DNA of 64,000 bases from Meridianimaribacter flavus (lineage in GTDB: Bacteria; Bacteroidota; Bacteroidia; Flavobacteriales; Flavobacteriaceae): positions 186,001 through 250,000 of the forward strand of contig NZ_SOQZ01000001.1 in the NCBI RefSeq assembly GCF_004366715.1, written 5' to 3'. Every line of letters starts with the position of its first letter. Positions within the stretch are counted from its first letter, which is position 1. The notes under the pieces were generated by a model that did not search any database, was not told the origin of the DNA, and saw only the letters and a list, made by a program, of their open reading frames with translations. This document shows, one piece after another, positions 38,112 through 46,351 of this stretch. The position numbers and the translations under genes are program-made.

Positions 38112-38148
38112 AAACTACAAAAGTAGCGGTTGGCTGCTTTTGTAGTTT
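38112..38148 (+). promoter_or_regulatory. Strong stem-loop between atpE and atpF
   Basis: A 16-bp stem (AAACTACAAAAGTAGC with 38133-38148; one T-G wobble) closes on the 5-base loop GGTTG. It starts 11 bp after the atpE stop, 33 bp before atpF. No long T-tract follows, so it may stabilise the atpBE message or reduce read-through instead of ending transcription fully. Confidence 0.7.
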
Positions 38149-38181
38149 ATTTTAAAATTTAAGTTATAAAGACATAAAACC

Positions 38182-38676
38182 ATGGATTTAATAAAACCAG
38201 ATTTTGGACTCGTATTTTGGTCGTTAATTACATTTGTAATTTTACTTTTTGTTTTAAGAAAATTTGCTTGGAAACCTATTCTTGGTGCAGTAGAAGATAG
38301 AGAAGAAGGTATCAAAAGCGCTTTAGCATCAGCTGAAAACGCTCGTAAGGAAATGGAAAACCTTAAAGCAGATAATGAGCGTATCTTACAAGAAGCTCGT
38401 AGCGAACGTGAAGCTTTGTTAAAAGAAGCACGTGAGATTAAAGCCAAAATTATTGCAGATGCTGAAGAAGATGCACAAGCTAAGGCTAGCAAAATGATTG
38501 AGCAAGCACAAGCTGCAATTGAAAGCGAAAAGAAAGCTGCAATGGCTGAGCTTAAAAACCATGTTGCAGGTTTATCATTAGAAATTGCAGAGAAAGTAGT
38601 TCGTGAAGAACTATCTAACAAAGACAAACAATTACAATTAGTTGAGTCTATGTTAGGCGAAGCAACATTAAACTAA
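38182..38676 (+). CDS. atpF: ATP synthase F0 subunit b
   Basis: This 164-residue stator protein has one N-terminal membrane helix (FWSLITFVILLFVLRKFAW) followed by a long Ala/Glu/Lys-rich coiled coil (about residues 35-150). The sequence PILGAVEDREEGIKSAL is typical of the family. It joins F0 to the delta subunit encoded next. Confidence 0.95.
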   Translation: MDLIKPDFGLVFWSLITFVILLFVLRKFAWKPILGAVEDREEGIKSALASAENARKEMENLKADNERILQEARSEREALLKEAREIKAKIIADAEEDAQAKASKMIEQAQAAIESEKKAAMAELKNHVAGLSLEIAEKVVREELSNKDKQLQLVESMLGEATLN

Positions 38677-38736
38677 AACAAGTATTAACTAAACAATAAA
38701 AGTCCTTTCCTTAAAAAAGGGTTTAGTATTAGGAAA

Positions 38737-39273
38737 ATGGCAGGAGCAAGAGCAGCAGTACGTTACGCAAAAGCAGTTTTAAGCTTAGCATCAGATCAAA
38801 ACACAGCAGATGCTGTAAATAATGATATGAAGCTTATAGTAAACACTATTGCAGAAAACAAAGATTTAAGCAACATGCTTCAAAGTCCTATTGTAAGGTC
38901 TTCGGTAAAAAAAGAAGTATTGTTAGAGGTGTTTAAAAACACAAACTCAGTTACAAGTAATTTAATTGATACACTGATTGCTAACAAAAGAATTTCTCTT
39001 ATAGGCGAAACAGCTTCTAAATACAATCAGTTATACGACGAGTTAAAAGGAACACAAGTTGCAAAAGTTACAACTGCTGTGCCTATTACTGATGATTTAA
39101 AAGTAAAAGTTTTAGCTAAAGTAAAAGAACTTACAGGAAAAGAAGTTGAAGTTGAAAATATTGTAGATGAAAGCATTTTAGGTGGTTTTATCTTACGTGT
39201 TGGAGACATTCAATACAATGCAAGTATTGCAAATAAATTAAACAAACTAAAAAGAGAATTTACATTAAACTAA
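38737..39273 (+). CDS. atpH: ATP synthase F1 subunit delta
   Basis: This 178-residue protein links the b stalk to the top of F1. It has the N-terminal helical domain (AVRYAKAVLSLASDQ) and the conserved C-terminal motif VDESILGGFILRVGDIQYNAS. It lies in the usual order between atpF and atpA. Confidence 0.94.
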   Translation: MAGARAAVRYAKAVLSLASDQNTADAVNNDMKLIVNTIAENKDLSNMLQSPIVRSSVKKEVLLEVFKNTNSVTSNLIDTLIANKRISLIGETASKYNQLYDELKGTQVAKVTTAVPITDDLKVKVLAKVKELTGKEVEVENIVDESILGGFILRVGDIQYNASIANKLNKLKREFTLN

Positions 39274-39302
39274 AGATAGTTTTATCTTAAATAAATAATA
39301 AG

Positions 39303-40883
39303 ATGGCAGAAGTAAAACCAGCTGAAATATCAGCAATCTTAAAACAACAACTTTCAGGTTTTGAAGCAGGTGCTTCATTAGATGAAGTAGGAACAGTATT
39401 AACTGTTGGTGATGGTATTGTACGTGCTTATGGACTTTCAAATGCGCAATACGGAGAATTAGTAGAATTTGAAGGCGGATTAGAAGGTATTGTACTAAAC
39501 CTTGAAGAAGATAACGTAGGTATCGTATTATTAGGTCCTTCTAAAGTAATCAAAGAAGGTTCTACAGTAAAGCGTACAGGACGTATCGCATCTATTAACG
39601 TAGGTGAAGGTATTGTTGGTCGTGTGGTTGATACTTTAGGTAACCCAATTGATGGTAAAGGTGCTATCTCTGGTGATACTTATGAAATGCCATTAGAGCG
39701 TAAAGCTCCTGGTGTTATCTACCGTCAGCCAGTAAACGAACCATTACAAACAGGTATCAAATCTATTGATGCAATGATTCCTGTAGGTCGTGGACAACGT
39801 GAGCTGGTAATTGGTGACCGTCAAACTGGTAAAACAACAGTTTGTATTGATACCATCTTAAATCAAAAAGAATTTTATGATGCAGGTGAGCCTGTTTACT
39901 GTATATATGTTGCTGTAGGTCAAAAAGCATCTACTGTAGCAAACATTGCTAAAACTTTAGAAGATAAAGGCGCTTTAGCATATACAACAATTGTTGCTGC
40001 AAACGCATCAGATCCTGCTCCAATGCAAGTATATGCACCTTTTGCAGGAGCTGCAATTGGTGAGTATTTTAGAGATACTGGTCGTCCAGCTTTAATTATC
40101 TATGACGATTTATCTAAGCAAGCGGTAGCTTACCGTGAGGTATCTTTATTATTACGTCGTCCACCAGGACGTGAGGCGTACCCAGGAGACGTTTTCTACT
40201 TACACTCTCGTTTATTAGAGCGTTCTGCTAAAGTAATTGCTGATGATGCTATTGCTAAGGACATGAATGACTTACCAGAGTCATTAAAGCCAATCGTAAA
40301 AGGTGGTGGTTCTTTAACAGCATTACCAATTATTGAAACTCAAGCAGGTGACGTATCAGCATATATCCCAACTAACGTAATTTCTATTACAGATGGTCAG
40401 ATATTCTTAGAGTCTGATTTATTCAACTCTGGTGTGCGTCCAGCAATTAACGTAGGTATCTCTGTATCTCGTGTAGGTGGTTCGGCTCAGATTAAATCAA
40501 TGAAAAAAGTAGCAGGTACATTAAAATTAGACCAAGCACAGTTCCGTGAACTAGAAGCATTTGCTAAGTTTGGTTCTGACCTTGATGCTGCAACTCTTAA
40601 TGTAATTGAAAAAGGTAAACGTAACGTTGAGATCTTAAAGCAAGCTCAAAACGATCCATTTACTGTAGAAGATCAAGTAGCTATCATCTATGCAGGTTCT
40701 AAAAACTTACTAAGAGATGTTCCTGTAGAAAAAGTAAAAGAATTTGAAACTGATTATATTGAGTTCTTAAAAGCAAAACACAGCGATGTGTTAGCTACTT
40801 TAAAAGCAGGTAAATTAACTGATGAGGTTACAGATACATTAAGTACTGTAGCAAAAGAATTATCAGCTAAATATAAAGCATAA
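39303..40883 (+). CDS. atpA: ATP synthase F1 subunit alpha
   Basis: This 526-residue nucleotide-binding, non-catalytic subunit has the P-loop GDRQTGKTT, the segment [13 protein letters not shown]-type (PVGRGQREL) before it, and [23 protein letters not shown] with the arginine-finger region [10 protein letters not shown]. The length is typical. Its codon use favours GGT and CGT more than in neighbouring genes, as expected of a highly expressed gene. Confidence 0.98.
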   Translation: MAEVKPAEISAILKQQLSGFEAGASLDEVGTVLTVGDGIVRAYGLSNAQYGELVEFEGGLEGIVLNLEEDNVGIVLLGPSKVIKEGSTVKRTGRIASINVGEGIVGRVVDTLGNPIDGKGAISGDTYEMPLERKAPGVIYRQPVNEPLQTGIKSIDAMIPVGRGQRELVIGDRQTGKTTVCIDTILNQKEFYDAGEPVYCIYVAVGQKASTVANIAKTLEDKGALAYTTIVAANASDPAPMQVYAPFAGAAIGEYFRDTGRPALIIYDDLSKQAVAYREVSLLLRRPPGREAYPGDVFYLHSRLLERSAKVIADDAIAKDMNDLPESLKPIVKGGGSLTALPIIETQAGDVSAYIPTNVISITDGQIFLESDLFNSGVRPAINVGISVSRVGGSAQIKSMKKVAGTLKLDQAQFRELEAFAKFGSDLDAATLNVIEKGKRNVEILKQAQNDPFTVEDQVAIIYAGSKNLLRDVPVEKVKEFETDYIEFLKAKHSDVLATLKAGKLTDEVTDTLSTVAKELSAKYKA

Positions 40884-40891
40884 TAATTACG

Positions 40892-40905
40892 CTCACGCAA
40901 GTGAG
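40892..40905 (+). promoter_or_regulatory. Small GNRA-type hairpin between atpA and atpG
   Basis: CTCAC, loop GCAA, GTGAG forms a 5-bp stem with a stable GNRA tetraloop, 15 bp before the atpG ATG. It may shape translation of atpG; it is too short to terminate transcription. Confidence 0.4.
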
Positions 40906-40919
40906 TTCATATTTACAAT

Positions 40920-41780
40920 ATGGCAAACTTAAAAGAAATACGTAATAGAATATCTTCGGTATCTTCAACGATGCAGATTACTAGTGCTATGAAAATGGTA
41001 TCTGCTGCAAAGTTAAAGAAAGCACAAGATGCTATTACTGCAATGCGACCTTATGCAGATAAGTTAACTGAACTTTTACAAAGTTTAAGTGCAACTTTAG
41101 ATGCAGACTCAGGAAGCAAGTTTTCTGATCAACGTGAAGTTAAAAAAGTATTAATCGTTGCTATTACTTCAAACAGAGGTTTGTGTGGTGCTTTCAACTC
41201 AAATATCATTAAAGCTGTAAGCAAACTAACTTCTGAAACATACGCAAATCAAGAAGTATCTTATGTAGCTGTTGGTAAAAAAGCAAATGATGCTTTTAAA
41301 AAGACCAATAAAGTTATTGCTAATAAGAGTGAAGTTTTTGACGATTTAACTTTTGATAACGTTGCTGAGATAGCTCAAATGCTTATGGATAAATTCGTAG
41401 CAGGAGAGTATGATAAGATTGATATTGTTTACAACAAGTTTAAAAATGCTGCAACGCAAGAAGTAATGACTGAACAGTTTTTACCAATTGTTCCTGTTGA
41501 AGCTGATGCTAATGTAAACTTAGATTATATTTTTGAACCTTCAAAAATTGAAATCGTTGAACAATTAATTCCTAAGTCATTAAAAACACAGTTGTATAAA
41601 GGTGTAAGAGACTCATTTGCGTCTGAACATGGAGCACGAATGACTGCAATGCACAAAGCAACTGATAATGCTACTGAGTTAAGAGATCAATTAAAGTTAA
41701 CTTATAACAAAGCACGTCAAGCTGCAATTACCAACGAAATCCTTGAAATTGTTGGTGGTGCTGAAGCATTAAACAATTAG
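40920..41780 (+). CDS. atpG: ATP synthase F1 subunit gamma
   Basis: This 286-residue central-stalk subunit has the N-terminal coiled coil (LKEIRNRISSVSSTMQITSA, MKMVSAAKLKKAQ), the Rossmann-like core with SNRGLCGAFN, and the C-terminal helix MTAMHKATDNATELRDQLKL. It closes the operon. Genes for beta (atpD) and epsilon (atpC) are not found in this window and must lie elsewhere. Confidence 0.97.
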   Translation: MANLKEIRNRISSVSSTMQITSAMKMVSAAKLKKAQDAITAMRPYADKLTELLQSLSATLDADSGSKFSDQREVKKVLIVAITSNRGLCGAFNSNIIKAVSKLTSETYANQEVSYVAVGKKANDAFKKTNKVIANKSEVFDDLTFDNVAEIAQMLMDKFVAGEYDKIDIVYNKFKNAATQEVMTEQFLPIVPVEADANVNLDYIFEPSKIEIVEQLIPKSLKTQLYKGVRDSFASEHGARMTAMHKATDNATELRDQLKLTYNKARQAAITNEILEIVGGAEALNN

Positions 41781-41813
41781 ACGCAGTCAAATGTGTTTTG
41801 AATAAAACTAAAT

Positions 41814-41847
41814 ACTGTCATGCTGAACTTGTTTCAGCATCTCATAA
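41814..41847 (+). repeat. REP-like palindrome after atpG
   Basis: ATGCTGAAC and GTTTCAGCAT (41820-41840) form a stem of eight or nine pairs with one bulge. It is flanked by ACTGTC on the left and CTCATAA on the right. The flanks equal those of the element at 3930-3960, while the stem sequence differs. It lies between atpG and the operon terminator. Confidence 0.7.
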
Positions 41848-41855
41848 TACAAAAG

Positions 41856-41885
41856 AAACCTCACCAAATCGGTGAGGTTTTTTTA
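41856..41885 (+). terminator. Intrinsic terminator of the ATP synthase operon
   Basis: AAACCTCACC (41856-41865), loop AAATC, GGTGAGGTTT (41871-41880) is a perfect 10-bp stem that runs into a T tract ending at 41885. It lies 76 bp after the atpG stop. Confidence 0.88.
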
Positions 41886-41932
41886 TGGCATTGATTTTGA
41901 AATAGTATCTTTATAATCGTTAAGTTTTAGAA

Positions 41933-42433
41933 ATGAGATTAATAAAACACACTTTATATTTAATAGCTTTATTAGTTATGTTAGGATTCTATCAATGTTC
42001 TAGTGCGCAAAAACTGCAAGAAAAGGCTCCAGTTAATTTTGGAGAGGTCTACTATCAAACATGGAATGCTGGTGTAAAAGAAGGAGGGTCAGGTACAAAC
42101 GTTTTTATCACTGTAAAAGAAGATAAAATCGTATTGGACAGTATCTATTTTAGGGGACAAGGAGTAAAGCTTGAACGCTTAGAGAAAGACGCTTTAGTTT
42201 ATGTTGGCAGGTTTAAATCTATACAAAACAAAGACATTGTATTAAGTAGCGAAATGAACGAAGAGCATAAAAATCAATTGCCTTATTTACCATCTCAACT
42301 GCCTTTTAAACTTGAAAATGACGAATGTGTTATAACTTACAAACAACACGAAAAGACAAACTATTATAAGATTTCAAATATTATTGAAAAACCTACGTTA
42401 AATTACCCAAGTCCTCCTCCCAAAAAGGACTAA
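41933..42433 (+). CDS. Lipoprotein, first of two tandem paralogues
   Basis: This 166-residue protein has a signal peptide ending in a lipoprotein-type Cys (LLVMLGFYQC, Cys22). The mature part has APVNFGEVYYQTWNAGVKEG, VLDSIYFRG and PFKLENDECVITY. The gene 24 bp downstream encodes a protein with the same blocks, so these are a tandem duplication. I recognise no function; the short soluble domain is mostly beta strand. Confidence 0.7.
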   Translation: MRLIKHTLYLIALLVMLGFYQCSSAQKLQEKAPVNFGEVYYQTWNAGVKEGGSGTNVFITVKEDKIVLDSIYFRGQGVKLERLEKDALVYVGRFKSIQNKDIVLSSEMNEEHKNQLPYLPSQLPFKLENDECVITYKQHEKTNYYKISNIIEKPTLNYPSPPPKKD

Positions 42434-42457
42434 TCCCAAATCTTAAAATCTTAACCT

Positions 42458-42916
42458 ATGAGACCTTTTAAGCCAATCCTTCTGTTTCTCATTATTACCT
42501 TAATGGGATGCTCAAATGCTTATAAGCTACAAAAGCAAGCACCTTTTCAGTATACCAGAGCCTATTATCAGGTATGGATATCCAATATTAAAATAGGAAG
42601 TGAAGGCATCGATTTTCATATTGCCAACTTAACGCCCAACAATAATGTAGTTATTGATAGTGTTTATTTTAGAAACTTAAAAGGAGCATTAACACCTGTT
42701 AAAGGAAAATACGTTTCTAGATTAATTAAACGCAACCCAATTTCCGAAGGTCATCAACTAGCATTAATTAAGGAATTTCCATTTAAAATTTCTAATAGAG
42801 AATGTGTGGTAAGCTATAGAGAAAATGGAGAAAAAAAATATTTTAAAATAAGTAACCTTGTAGAAAACGAAGGTATTTATTATGAAAATGGACCTCCAAA
42901 TTCCCAATCAGATTGA
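42458..42916 (+). CDS. Lipoprotein, second of two tandem paralogues
   Basis: This 152-residue protein has a lipoprotein signal peptide (ILLFLIITLMGC, Cys17). It shares with the preceding gene the blocks AP-x6-YYQ-W, DSVYFR and PFKISNRECVVSY followed by KYFKISNLVEN. Overall similarity is modest, so the duplication is not recent. Function unknown; presumably an outer-membrane-anchored periplasmic or surface protein. Confidence 0.7.
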   Translation: MRPFKPILLFLIITLMGCSNAYKLQKQAPFQYTRAYYQVWISNIKIGSEGIDFHIANLTPNNNVVIDSVYFRNLKGALTPVKGKYVSRLIKRNPISEGHQLALIKEFPFKISNRECVVSYRENGEKKYFKISNLVENEGIYYENGPPNSQSD

Positions 42917-42968
42917 CATTGCATTTCCTTTTTTAAAACAGTATCTTTAGCAGAGTAAAAAATCACTC

Positions 42969-44399
42969 TTGGGCGCATTAAAAAAGTTTTTTAAAGACAC
43001 TATTATCTATGGTTTAGCAACAGTTTTACCTAGATTAATGAACTTTGTTTTAGTGCCACTACATACCGATACTTTAGAAACCACAAGTTATTCTGACAAC
43101 ACAACGTTTTATGTGTATGCTGCTTTTTTTAATGTATTGCTAACTTATGGTATGGAAACTGCTTTCTTCAGGTTTTTTAGTAAAAGTGAAGAAAAGCACA
43201 AGGTCTTTTCTACTGCATTAATAAGTTTAGTAGTTTCTACTGTCTTGTTCTTTGCAGTTGTCTTTAGTTTTAATCAACAACTTTCAGAGCTAGTAAATTT
43301 AGACCAAACCTACTTTAATTTGTTATTGGGTGTATTGGTGTTAGATACACTTGTTGTAGTGCCTTTTGCGTATTTAAGAGCAACAGGAAGACCAATAAGG
43401 TTTGCTTCAATAAAACTTTCTAATATACTCATATATGTTGCGCTGAACTTCTTTTTTCTTTGGGCAATACCAGAGTTTGGAATAGAGTTTTCTAGTTATG
43501 ACAGTAGCAACTTAGTAAAGTACATATTCATTGCTAACCTTGTAGCGAGCATAGTAACGCTATTGTTACTGTCACCTTACTTTTTTAAAACAAAGCTTCA
43601 ATTTAGCACGACAGTTTTTAAACAACTTCTCAATTATGGTTGGCCAATAATGGTTGCTGGACTAGCCTATGTAATTAATGAGAATTTTGATAAATGGCTT
43701 TTACCAGAATTGTTAGGAAAAGATATTAATGGAGCATATAGTGGTTGCTATAAAATTGCAGTTTTTATGACCATTTTTATTCAAGGATTTAGGTTAGGAG
43801 CAGAACCGTTCTTTTTTAATCATGCTAAAGAACACAATGCAAAAGAAACTTATGCGACTATAATGAAATACTTTGTGATTTTTGGAAGTTTCATGTTGGT
43901 CTTTATAGTAGCTTATCTCAATATATTCAAAGAACTTATTGTTAGAGATGAAAGTTACTGGATAGCAATAGATATTGTTCCTATAGTGCTTTTAGCAAAT
44001 CTTTGCTTAGGTATTTATTTCAACCTTGCTATTTGGTATAAGTTAACTGATAAAACGCGCTACGGAATGTATTTATCAATCGTAGGAGCTATAATCACAA
44101 TTGGGTTCAATTATATAATGATTCCTAAAATTGGGTTTATGGCTTCCGCTTGGGCAACTCTAGCAGCTTATGCTGTTATGATGTTATTGTCATATGTTTT
44201 AGGACAAAAACATTATCCTGTTCCATATGATTTAAAAAAGATAGCTCTATACTTAATTCTAGCAGTAGTAATGTCAATAATAGTATTAAAAACCAATAGC
44301 AACTATTACCTAAATACAGGCTTAGTTTTATTATTTTTGGCGATAGTATTTGTTTCTGAAAAAGAACAAATCAAACAACTCTTAAAAAGAAAACAATGA
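42969..44399 (+). CDS. Wzx-like lipopolysaccharide flippase (MATE/MOP superfamily)
   Basis: This 476-residue polytopic protein has about 14 membrane helices. [20 protein letters not shown] followed by [13 protein letters not shown] is the N-terminus of a conserved Bacteroidota flippase. It starts at TTG (42969) and its last 4 bp overlap dut. Distinct from the flippase at 5789, it sits in a core envelope cluster, so it probably serves a general glycan such as LPS instead of the sulfated polymer. Confidence 0.85.
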   Translation: MGALKKFFKDTIIYGLATVLPRLMNFVLVPLHTDTLETTSYSDNTTFYVYAAFFNVLLTYGMETAFFRFFSKSEEKHKVFSTALISLVVSTVLFFAVVFSFNQQLSELVNLDQTYFNLLLGVLVLDTLVVVPFAYLRATGRPIRFASIKLSNILIYVALNFFFLWAIPEFGIEFSSYDSSNLVKYIFIANLVASIVTLLLLSPYFFKTKLQFSTTVFKQLLNYGWPIMVAGLAYVINENFDKWLLPELLGKDINGAYSGCYKIAVFMTIFIQGFRLGAEPFFFNHAKEHNAKETYATIMKYFVIFGSFMLVFIVAYLNIFKELIVRDESYWIAIDIVPIVLLANLCLGIYFNLAIWYKLTDKTRYGMYLSIVGAIITIGFNYIMIPKIGFMASAWATLAAYAVMMLLSYVLGQKHYPVPYDLKKIALYLILAVVMSIIVLKTNSNYYLNTGLVLLFLAIVFVSEKEQIKQLLKRKQ

Positions 44400-44830
44400 C
44401 CATAAAAATCATTAACAAATCCAATCACGCTTTACCTAACTACGAAACCATTGCTTCTGCAGGAATGGATTTACGTGCTAATTTATCTGAATCTAGAACC
44501 TTAAAACCATTAGAGAGAAGTATTGTAGGTACAGGGTTATTTATGGAACTTCCTATTGGTTATGAAGCTCAAGTAAGACCACGCAGTGGTTTAGCAGCCA
44601 AAAAGGGAATTACAGTGCTCAATGCTCCAGGAACAATTGATGCTGATTATAGAGGAGAGATTGGAGTTATTTTGGTAAACTTATCTAATGAAGATTTTAC
44701 TATCCAAAATGGTGAGCGTATTGCACAATTGGTTATTGCAAAACACGAACGTGCAGAATGGGAATTAGTAGAAGAACTCTCTGAAACCTCAAGAGGTGAA
44801 GGTGGTTTTGGGAGTACAGGAACTAAGTAA
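44396..44830 (+). CDS. dut: dUTP diphosphatase
   Basis: This 144-residue homotrimeric enzyme hydrolyses dUTP to dUMP and pyrophosphate, keeping uracil out of DNA. The five family motifs are present, including [41 protein letters not shown] and the C-terminal [10 protein letters not shown]. It is translationally coupled to the flippase by a 4-bp overlap, and a palindrome abuts its stop codon. Confidence 0.97.
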   Translation: MTIKIINKSNHALPNYETIASAGMDLRANLSESRTLKPLERSIVGTGLFMELPIGYEAQVRPRSGLAAKKGITVLNAPGTIDADYRGEIGVILVNLSNEDFTIQNGERIAQLVIAKHERAEWELVEELSETSRGEGGFGSTGTK

Positions 44831-44858
44831 ATTCCTGCAAACGCAGGAATCTCTTTTT
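44831..44858 (+). repeat. REP-like palindrome and possible terminator upstream of the GIY-YIG gene
   Basis: ATTCCTGC, loop AAAC, GCAGGAAT (44831-44850) is a perfect 8-bp stem that begins on the base after the dut stop. It is followed by CTC and TTTTT, so it may also terminate dut. The right flank AGGAATCTC reappears inverted at 45183, on the other side of the GIY-YIG gene. Confidence 0.75.
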
Positions 44859-44866
44859 GCAATTGT

Positions 44867-45181
44867 ATGAAACTGTGGTATGTGTATATAATGAGCAATA
44901 GAGCTAATGGAGTTTTGTATATTGGTGTTACTGATAATATTGAAGAAAGGGTAAAAGAACATAAACTAAAAGTTTACCCAAAATCTTTCACAGCCAAGTA
45001 TAATTGTACTATGCTTGTCTATTTTGAAGAGTTTGAAAATGGAAAAGATGCTGAAAAGAGAGAAAGACAATTCAAAAAATGGAAAAGAAATTGGAAAGTT
45101 GAATTGATAGAAGAAATGAATCCTAATTGGATAGATATTAGTGCCAATTGGAATCTAAATTTTAACAAACTAAGAGAATAA
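44867..45181 (+). CDS. Small GIY-YIG nuclease domain protein
   Basis: This 104-residue stand-alone GIY-YIG protein has YVYIMSNRANGVLYIG at 5-20 (the GIY and YIG elements read YVY and YIG), a basic DNA-facing region with Arg28, and the catalytic-type Glu in AEKRERQFKKWKR near 62-74. The family (UPF0213/YhbQ-like) is widespread but poorly studied; a nicking or structure-specific nuclease activity is expected. It is bracketed by mirrored palindromes and interrupts an otherwise conserved dut-nucleotidyltransferase order. This suggests it is a mobile or repeat-associated gene. Confidence 0.88.
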   Translation: MKLWYVYIMSNRANGVLYIGVTDNIEERVKEHKLKVYPKSFTAKYNCTMLVYFEEFENGKDAEKRERQFKKWKRNWKVELIEEMNPNWIDISANWNLNFNKLRE

Positions 45182-45206
45182 AGAGATTCCTACTTTTATA
45201 GGAATT
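45182..45206 (-). repeat. REP-like palindrome downstream of the GIY-YIG gene (inverted copy)
   Basis: ATTCCTA, loop CTTTTA, TAGGAAT (45186-45205) is preceded by GAG, so the outer sequence GAGATTCC is the reverse complement of the GGAATCTC edge at 44846-44853. The two elements point toward each other across the gene. The element starts at the GIY-YIG stop codon. Confidence 0.7.
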
Positions 45207-45221
45207 AAGTTTAACACAAAA

Positions 45222-45244
45222 AAGATACCTGCTTTCGCAGGCAG
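45222..45244 (-). repeat. Third REP-like palindrome before the nucleotidyltransferase gene
   Basis: CCTGC, loop TTTC, GCAGG (45228-45241) with left flank AAGATA is close in sequence to the stem at 44831. It lies 7 bp before the ATG of the next gene, so it sits in that gene's leader. Confidence 0.6.
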
Positions 45245-45248
45245 TAAT

Positions 45249-46265
45249 ATGAAAATAATAGTTCCAATGGCTGGTCGAGGCTCTCGACTTCGTCCGCACA
45301 CATTAACAGTTCCAAAACCATTAATTCCTGTTGCTGGACAACCAATAGTACATCGATTAGTAAAAGATATTGCTAAAATTTTAAAACAACCAATTGAAGA
45401 AGTTGCTTTTGTTTTAGGTGATCCTGCTTTTTTTGGCGACGATGTTGTAGATAGTTTAACTGCATTAGCGACCGATTTGGGAGCTAAAGCGTCAATTTAT
45501 AGGCAAGATCAACCTTTAGGAACAGGACATGCTATAATGAGCGCTAAAGCATCACTTTCAGGACCTGCAGTTATTGCCTATGCTGATACATTAATAAGAG
45601 CCGATTTTAATTTAGACCCAGAAGCTGATGCTGTAATCTGGACAAAACAGGTTGATAACCCTCAAGCGTTTGGAGTTGTAAAACTTAACGCTAACAACGA
45701 AATTATTGAACTGGTTGAAAAACCTCAAGAATTCGTTAGTGACCAAGCGGTTATTGGTATTTACTATTTTAAAGATGTAGGTGTTTTAAAAAGCAAACTA
45801 CAAGAAGTTCTTGATGAAAATATTATGAATGGTGGCGAGTACCAAATAAATGATGGTATAAAACGCATGATGGCAGAAGGAAAAGTCTTTAAAACAGGAA
45901 CTGTTGATGAATGGATGGACTGTGGTAACAAACCTGTAACGGTTCAAACCAATAGTAAAATGCTCAATTTTCTTAAAAATGATGGTGAGCATCTAATTAG
46001 CGATTCTGTGACACTTCACAATTCAAAAATCATAGAGCCTTGTTTTATAGGAGAAAACGTGGTGTTAAACAATACAACAGTAGGTCCAAACGTTTCTATT
46101 GGCAATAATTGCGTTATTGAAAATTCAACCGTTAAAAATAGCTTAATTCAAACGTATACAACCGTTAAAAATGCTAATTTAGAGGATGCTATGATTGGTA
46201 ATCATGTTTCCTATGACGGAAATTTTAAAACCATTAGTATTGGAGATTATTCGGTTTTGGAATAA
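45249..46265 (+). CDS. Sugar-phosphate nucleotidyltransferase
   Basis: This 338-residue protein has an N-terminal nucleotidyltransferase domain (VPMAGRGSRLRPHTLTVPKP, the NTP-binding signature) and a C-terminal left-handed beta-helix (residues about 245-335, hexapeptide-like VVLNNTTVGPNVSIGNN). It makes an NDP-sugar from a sugar 1-phosphate and NTP; glucose or mannose specificity cannot be told. The enzyme is part of a core cluster with the flippase and dut. Confidence 0.9.
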   Translation: MKIIVPMAGRGSRLRPHTLTVPKPLIPVAGQPIVHRLVKDIAKILKQPIEEVAFVLGDPAFFGDDVVDSLTALATDLGAKASIYRQDQPLGTGHAIMSAKASLSGPAVIAYADTLIRADFNLDPEADAVIWTKQVDNPQAFGVVKLNANNEIIELVEKPQEFVSDQAVIGIYYFKDVGVLKSKLQEVLDENIMNGGEYQINDGIKRMMAEGKVFKTGTVDEWMDCGNKPVTVQTNSKMLNFLKNDGEHLISDSVTLHNSKIIEPCFIGENVVLNNTTVGPNVSIGNNCVIENSTVKNSLIQTYTTVKNANLEDAMIGNHVSYDGNFKTISIGDYSVLE

Positions 46266-46351
46266 ATTCTAGTGAAAACAGGAATCTTTTAAACCTAAGT
46301 TTGGAATAACAATTGCAATAGCATTCAAGACAAAGCAAAGAAACACTAATA

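Noticed and set aside
38115-38627. 170-codon minus-strand frame opposite atpF
   Set aside because: It mirrors the Ala/Glu/Lys-rich coiled coil of atpF, giving a Ser/Ala/Leu-rich product without family features.
44867-45181. GIY-YIG gene as a homing endonuclease in an intron or intein
   Set aside because: The neighbouring dut and nucleotidyltransferase genes are intact, and the protein is shorter than homing enzymes, so an intron-borne origin is not supported.
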